DNA of 64,000 bases, from NCBI GenBank assembly GCA_001885315.1, contig MLPZ01000012.1, forward strand, positions 1 through 64,000, in the 5' to 3' direction. The notes beneath the pieces were generated by a model. It ran no database searches. It was not told the origin of the DNA and was given only the letters and a program-made list of their open reading frames with translations. Shown in pieces: positions 60,938 through 64,000 of the stretch (positions are counted from its first letter, which is position 1; every line of letters starts with the position of its first letter). The position numbers and the translations under genes were made by a program. Origin of the DNA: Treponema sp. CETP13. Lineage in GTDB: Bacteria > Spirochaetota > Spirochaetia > Treponematales > Treponemataceae.

Positions 60938-62533
60938 TTAATTAAGTCTAAACGAAAGAACTGCATATATAGAAATGCCGTCAGTTTTTACTGTTATATC
61001 ATCATTAGTGTACTCACCATTTATAGAATAATCTGTCTTTTTATACGCAATACCAATTTCGGGAATAACAAAGTTCCCTTTATCAAAGCTACATTCAAAT
61101 CCCGCTTGAAAAAAAGAACTTGAAACTACGGTACCTAGAGCATCCATGTTAATTCCTGCTTTTGCAAGAGGGTAAATACGTAGAGGTCCAAAGTTAAAAG
61201 GTACCCGAAAGCCAACGTGTGCACCGACTAAAGGGTTCAGTTCTTTATCATAATTAAAAAGTTCAAGATCAAAACCTATCCCCGTAGTGTTTTTTAAAAA
61301 AGGCCATAGTTCAACTGAGGTACTTAAGGTAGGTGATGTGTCAAAATTTAAAGTTCCACCTACTAACATATTAAAATCCCATGAGCCTTTTAATGAAAAT
61401 CCTTCTGGAACTTCTTTATAATAAGAATCCCATTTTTTGTTCTTTGTTGTATAGGGACTTTTTAATCTCCATTGATTTTGTTCTAAAGCCCAATCAAAAG
61501 AAGTATCAATGTTTTCATTGTCTTTATAGTCATTATACAGCTCATAAGCTACTGCATATTTAAATCCTTCCAAAGGAGATCTTGAAAAAACTGATATAAT
61601 AGTATTACAATCAGCTCTTGAAGCAGAATTTAAAAGAGTTATAAGACTTTTTTCACCATCTTTTATAGCAAAATCGTAAGAAATAAATTTAGCAAGATCT
61701 GTATAATTTTTTTCTATGTTTTCAAAAATTTCTTTTACTTGTGTTTTTTTATCAGCTAATTCTTTTTTAGAATCTTTTTCTGTTTTTGCCTGTTCGATAA
61801 AATCAACTAATACAGTTGCGGGAATTGAAAAGTTAGTATTTTGTCTATAAAAAGCCTTCCATGCATTAACACCAACAACTTCAAAGCCAATATCTGTGTC
61901 AGAAGCTATTAAAAGAGGACCTCCTGAATTACCACCATCAATTTCTGCAGAGTGTTGAATAACAGTAGAAATTGAAGAATCTAATAATGCATCTATGTGA
62001 GCCTGAGCATTTGTTACATTTCCTTTTCCTAATTGCCACATAGGTTCTCCAGCTAGCCCTGGAAATCCAGCAGTCCAAACTTCTTCTCCGTCTTTTAATT
62101 TTTTATTAGATATGGGTAAGCCTGTTGTAAAAGGTTGTAAATTATCCTTAAATTTAAAGATGGCTAAGTCTATGTTATCATCTATAGCTACTAATTCTAG
62201 ATTATCAAATGTAGTTTTTGAACCATCGTCATTTTCAAAAATAATAGAAGCTTCTGTAGCTTGTTCAATAACATGTTTATTAGTAATAATGTAGTTTGTA
62301 TTATCTTTGTCTACAAACACAAATCCTGAGCCAAAAGTTCCTTCTAAATATGAATCAATGTAATTACCTAAATCATTATATCCTGCTTTTGTAAGTGTTA
62401 TGGCATTTGCACGCATTGTTGAATTGAACTCTGTAGTTTTTTTTCCACTAATTATGCCAACATAAGATTTTACTTGGGCAGAAAGTGAGAATACACATCC
62501 TAAAATAATAAAAAATGTAAGTATTTTTCGCAT
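60938..62533 (-). CDS. Secreted trypsin-like serine protease with C-terminal beta-barrel-like domain
   Basis: A 531-residue protein with an N-terminal Sec signal (LTFFIILGCVFSLSAQ). The S1C-like protease domain has the triad His87 (ITNKHVIEQA), Asp122 (DDNIDLAIF) and Ser203 (DGGNSGGPLL). The last ~170 residues alternate polar and hydrophobic strands (GGTLNFDTSPTLSTSVELW, GIGFDLELF, VGFRVPFNF, FQAGFECSF) and end in an aromatic strand IYAVLSFRLN, the pattern of outer-membrane beta barrels. No PDZ domain is seen. GGAAG precedes the ATG. Confidence 0.85.
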   Translation of the reverse strand: MRKILTFFIILGCVFSLSAQVKSYVGIISGKKTTEFNSTMRANAITLTKAGYNDLGNYIDSYLEGTFGSGFVFVDKDNTNYIITNKHVIEQATEASIIFENDDGSKTTFDNLELVAIDDNIDLAIFKFKDNLQPFTTGLPISNKKLKDGEEVWTAGFPGLAGEPMWQLGKGNVTNAQAHIDALLDSSISTVIQHSAEIDGGNSGGPLLIASDTDIGFEVVGVNAWKAFYRQNTNFSIPATVLVDFIEQAKTEKDSKKELADKKTQVKEIFENIEKNYTDLAKFISYDFAIKDGEKSLITLLNSASRADCNTIISVFSRSPLEGFKYAVAYELYNDYKDNENIDTSFDWALEQNQWRLKSPYTTKNKKWDSYYKEVPEGFSLKGSWDFNMLVGGTLNFDTSPTLSTSVELWPFLKNTTGIGFDLELFNYDKELNPLVGAHVGFRVPFNFGPLRIYPLAKAGINMDALGTVVSSSFFQAGFECSFDKGNFVIPEIGIAYKKTDYSINGEYTNDDITVKTDGISIYAVLSFRLN

Positions 62534-62560
62534 CCTTTTTCTTCCTTTTTAACTATCCTT

Positions 62561-62581
62561 TTCTAATATTCAATATTAGAA
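62561..62581. promoter_or_regulatory. Palindrome between the protease and ilvD genes
   Basis: TTCTAATAT-TCA-ATATTAGAA is a perfect 21 bp inverted repeat in the divergent intergenic region, 28 bp before the protease start. No T run follows. It is a possible operator. Confidence 0.45.
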
Positions 62582-62632
62582 GGAATTAAAAGGTTTGTCT
62601 AGTTATATCAATTTTCAATCTTGCTTTGTTCC

Positions 62633-62661
62633 TTGACGATTTTGTAAAATATTGTTAAAAT
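62633..62661 (+). promoter_or_regulatory. Promoter of ilvD
   Basis: TTGACG (62633-62638), 17 bases, TAAAAT (62656-62661). A leader of about 60 nt precedes AAGGAG and the ATG. I see no T-box or attenuator peptide rich in Ile, Val or Leu. Confidence 0.65.
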
Positions 62662-62730
62662 CGCTTAAATATACGTAAAGTTTGCATATTTATACAAAAA
62701 AAATACAATAAACTGTGTAAGGAGTTTGTT

Positions 62731-64000
62731 ATGAGAAGTGATAAAGCTAAAAAAGGGATTGCTCGTGCCCCAAATCGTTCACTATATAGAGCGATGGGAC
62801 TTTGTGATGAAGAAATTGCCAATCCACATATTGGTGTGTGTTGTGCTCAAAACGATGTTATTCCTGGTCATATTAACCTCGATAAAATTGCTGATGCTGT
62901 AGAAGCTGGTATTCGTCTTTCTGGTGGCACTCCTTTTAGATTTCCTGCAATTGGTGTATGCGATGGTATTGCTATGGGTCATGAAGGAATGAAATATTCT
63001 CTAGTAACTCGTGAACTTATAGCTGATTCAATAGAATGTGTTGCTATGGCACAGCAGTTTGATGCTATTGTAATGATTCCTAACTGTGATAAAATTGTAC
63101 CTGGTATGCTTATGGCAGCTGCTCGACTAGATTTACCTACAGTATTTGTGTCTGGTGGGGCTATGTTGCCAGGGCGTCTACCTGGAAATGATACATCAAA
63201 TCCTTATAGTGGTAAAAATCTTTCTTTGACAGATGTTTTTGAAGCTGTTGGAGGCGTGAGTGCTGGTAAAGTTACTGAAAAACAGCTTGATGACATAGAA
63301 AGATGTGCTTGTCCTAGTTGTGGATCTTGTTCTGGAATGTTTACTGCAAACTCAATGAACTGCGTTACCGAAGTTTTAGGTATGGGATTGCCTGGAAATG
63401 GAACCATTCCATCTGTTTATGCTGAACGATATGTTTTAGCTAAAAAAGCAGGTATGCAAGTTATGGAAATGTTCAAAAAAAATATAACTGCTAAACAAAT
63501 TATGACTGCAGAAGCTTTTCGAAATGCTCTAACAGCCGATATGGCTTTGGGTTGTTCTACAAATACCATTTTACATATTCCAGCTATTGCACATGAAGCA
63601 GGTGTAAAAATTGATTTACACATGATTAATGAAATTTCTGAAAAAACTCCTAATTTATGCCACCTAGCTCCAGCTGGTCATACTTTTATTATAGATTTAT
63701 ATAAAGCTGGTGGAGTTCAGGCTGTTCTTGCAGAATTAGCTAAAAAAGATTTAATTAATACAAATTTAATGACTGTTACCGGTAAAACTATAAAAGAAAA
63801 TCTAAACGGTGTTAGAAATCTTAATCCAGAAATTTTGCGCCCTATAGATAATCCTTATTCACCAAACGGTGGAGTTGCAATTTTATTTGGTAATCTTGCA
63901 GAAAATGGAACTGTTGTAAAGCGTTCTGCTTGTGCTCAAGAGCTTATGAAACATACAGGTCCTGCTCGTGTATTCGATTCAGAAGAAGATTGTTTTGAAG
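62731..64000 (+). CDS. ilvD: Dihydroxy-acid dehydratase (partial, runs off the window)
   Basis: The first 423 residues of IlvD, which dehydrates dihydroxy acids to the keto acids of Val, Leu and Ile. The Fe-S ligand motifs [10 protein letters not shown] and [17 protein letters not shown] are intact, as are [13 protein letters not shown] and [13 protein letters not shown]-type ([13 protein letters not shown]) segments. AAGGAG lies upstream of ATG 62731. No stop occurs before the window end. Confidence 0.95.
   Translation, partial: MRSDKAKKGIARAPNRSLYRAMGLCDEEIANPHIGVCCAQNDVIPGHINLDKIADAVEAGIRLSGGTPFRFPAIGVCDGIAMGHEGMKYSLVTRELIADSIECVAMAQQFDAIVMIPNCDKIVPGMLMAAARLDLPTVFVSGGAMLPGRLPGNDTSNPYSGKNLSLTDVFEAVGGVSAGKVTEKQLDDIERCACPSCGSCSGMFTANSMNCVTEVLGMGLPGNGTIPSVYAERYVLAKKAGMQVMEMFKKNITAKQIMTAEAFRNALTADMALGCSTNTILHIPAIAHEAGVKIDLHMINEISEKTPNLCHLAPAGHTFIIDLYKAGGVQAVLAELAKKDLINTNLMTVTGKTIKENLNGVRNLNPEILRPIDNPYSPNGGVAILFGNLAENGTVVKRSACAQELMKHTGPARVFDSEEDCFE

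Noticed and set aside
62534-62730. T-box or attenuator leader before ilvD
   Set aside because: No T-box sequence, specifier stem or Ile/Val/Leu-rich leader peptide. The 62561-62581 palindrome lies before the promoter.

Overview
The window is a low-GC bacterial chromosome segment, with no rRNA, tRNA or CRISPR array that I can recognise. The gene set suggests a fermentative, host-associated spirochaete of the Treponema type: several lipoproteins with short lipoboxes, an MCP, iorAB with phenylacetate-CoA ligase, class I mannose-6-phosphate isomerase, an NifU-like/GGGtGRT pair, and DUF5320/DUF134. The genus is an inference from gene content and base composition. It was not tested by comparison.

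Layout. Positions 1-5700 carry the 3' half of a PfkB sugar kinase next to a LacI regulator, a lipoprotein, a DsrE protein, an HD phosphohydrolase, glycerate kinase and a small kinase-fold protein. Positions 5740-11250 hold an outward-facing GH31 glucosidase lipoprotein and then accessory DNA. That accessory DNA contains two copies of a structured ~93 bp repeat, one intact antitoxin gene behind a dead toxin, a second antitoxin fragment, a GNAT enzyme, a DUF2934 protein and an MFS exporter. Positions 11250-21040 are a defence island: a decayed gene, a type I restriction-modification operon (hsdR-hsdM-hsdS) and an EVE-domain McrB with McrC. The two restriction operons are each preceded by a copy of the same ~110 bp promoter/leader element.

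Positions 21390-28500 hold iorA-iorB-paaK (aryl-pyruvate oxidation to aryl-CoA and onward), convergent with a metal-chelate or cobalamin ABC uptake operon. Positions 28560-37270 hold a putative lipoprotein peptidase, an MBL hydrolase, a pentapeptide-repeat protein, a zinc-ribbon protein, murI, valS, a (p)ppGpp-hydrolase-like HD protein and gapA. Positions 37420-54910 hold an MCP, a DUF2974 hydrolase, the nucleoside salvage genes deoD, deoB and udp, a sugar-activation operon (nucleotidyltransferase, manA, MFS), the NifU-like/GGGtGRT pair, a BASS transporter, a dihydrouridine synthase, a cation antiporter, a YitT protein and an ABC-F protein. Positions 55020-64000 hold DUF5320/DUF134 with a large operator palindrome, a capD-like dehydratase with a cytidylyltransferase, glutathione peroxidase, a CBS-PP2C phosphatase, an IS remnant, nitroreductase plus HxlR, a secreted trypsin-like protease with a predicted beta-barrel tail, and the start of ilvD.

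The least expected signal is regulatory. At least five genes have no ribosome binding site and instead start exactly six bases after a -10 box that sits 17 bases from a -35 box, which is the geometry of leaderless mRNAs. Two of these form a divergent pair whose promoters overlap within 52 bp. Re-reading starts with this rule moves several start codons away from the longest ORF.
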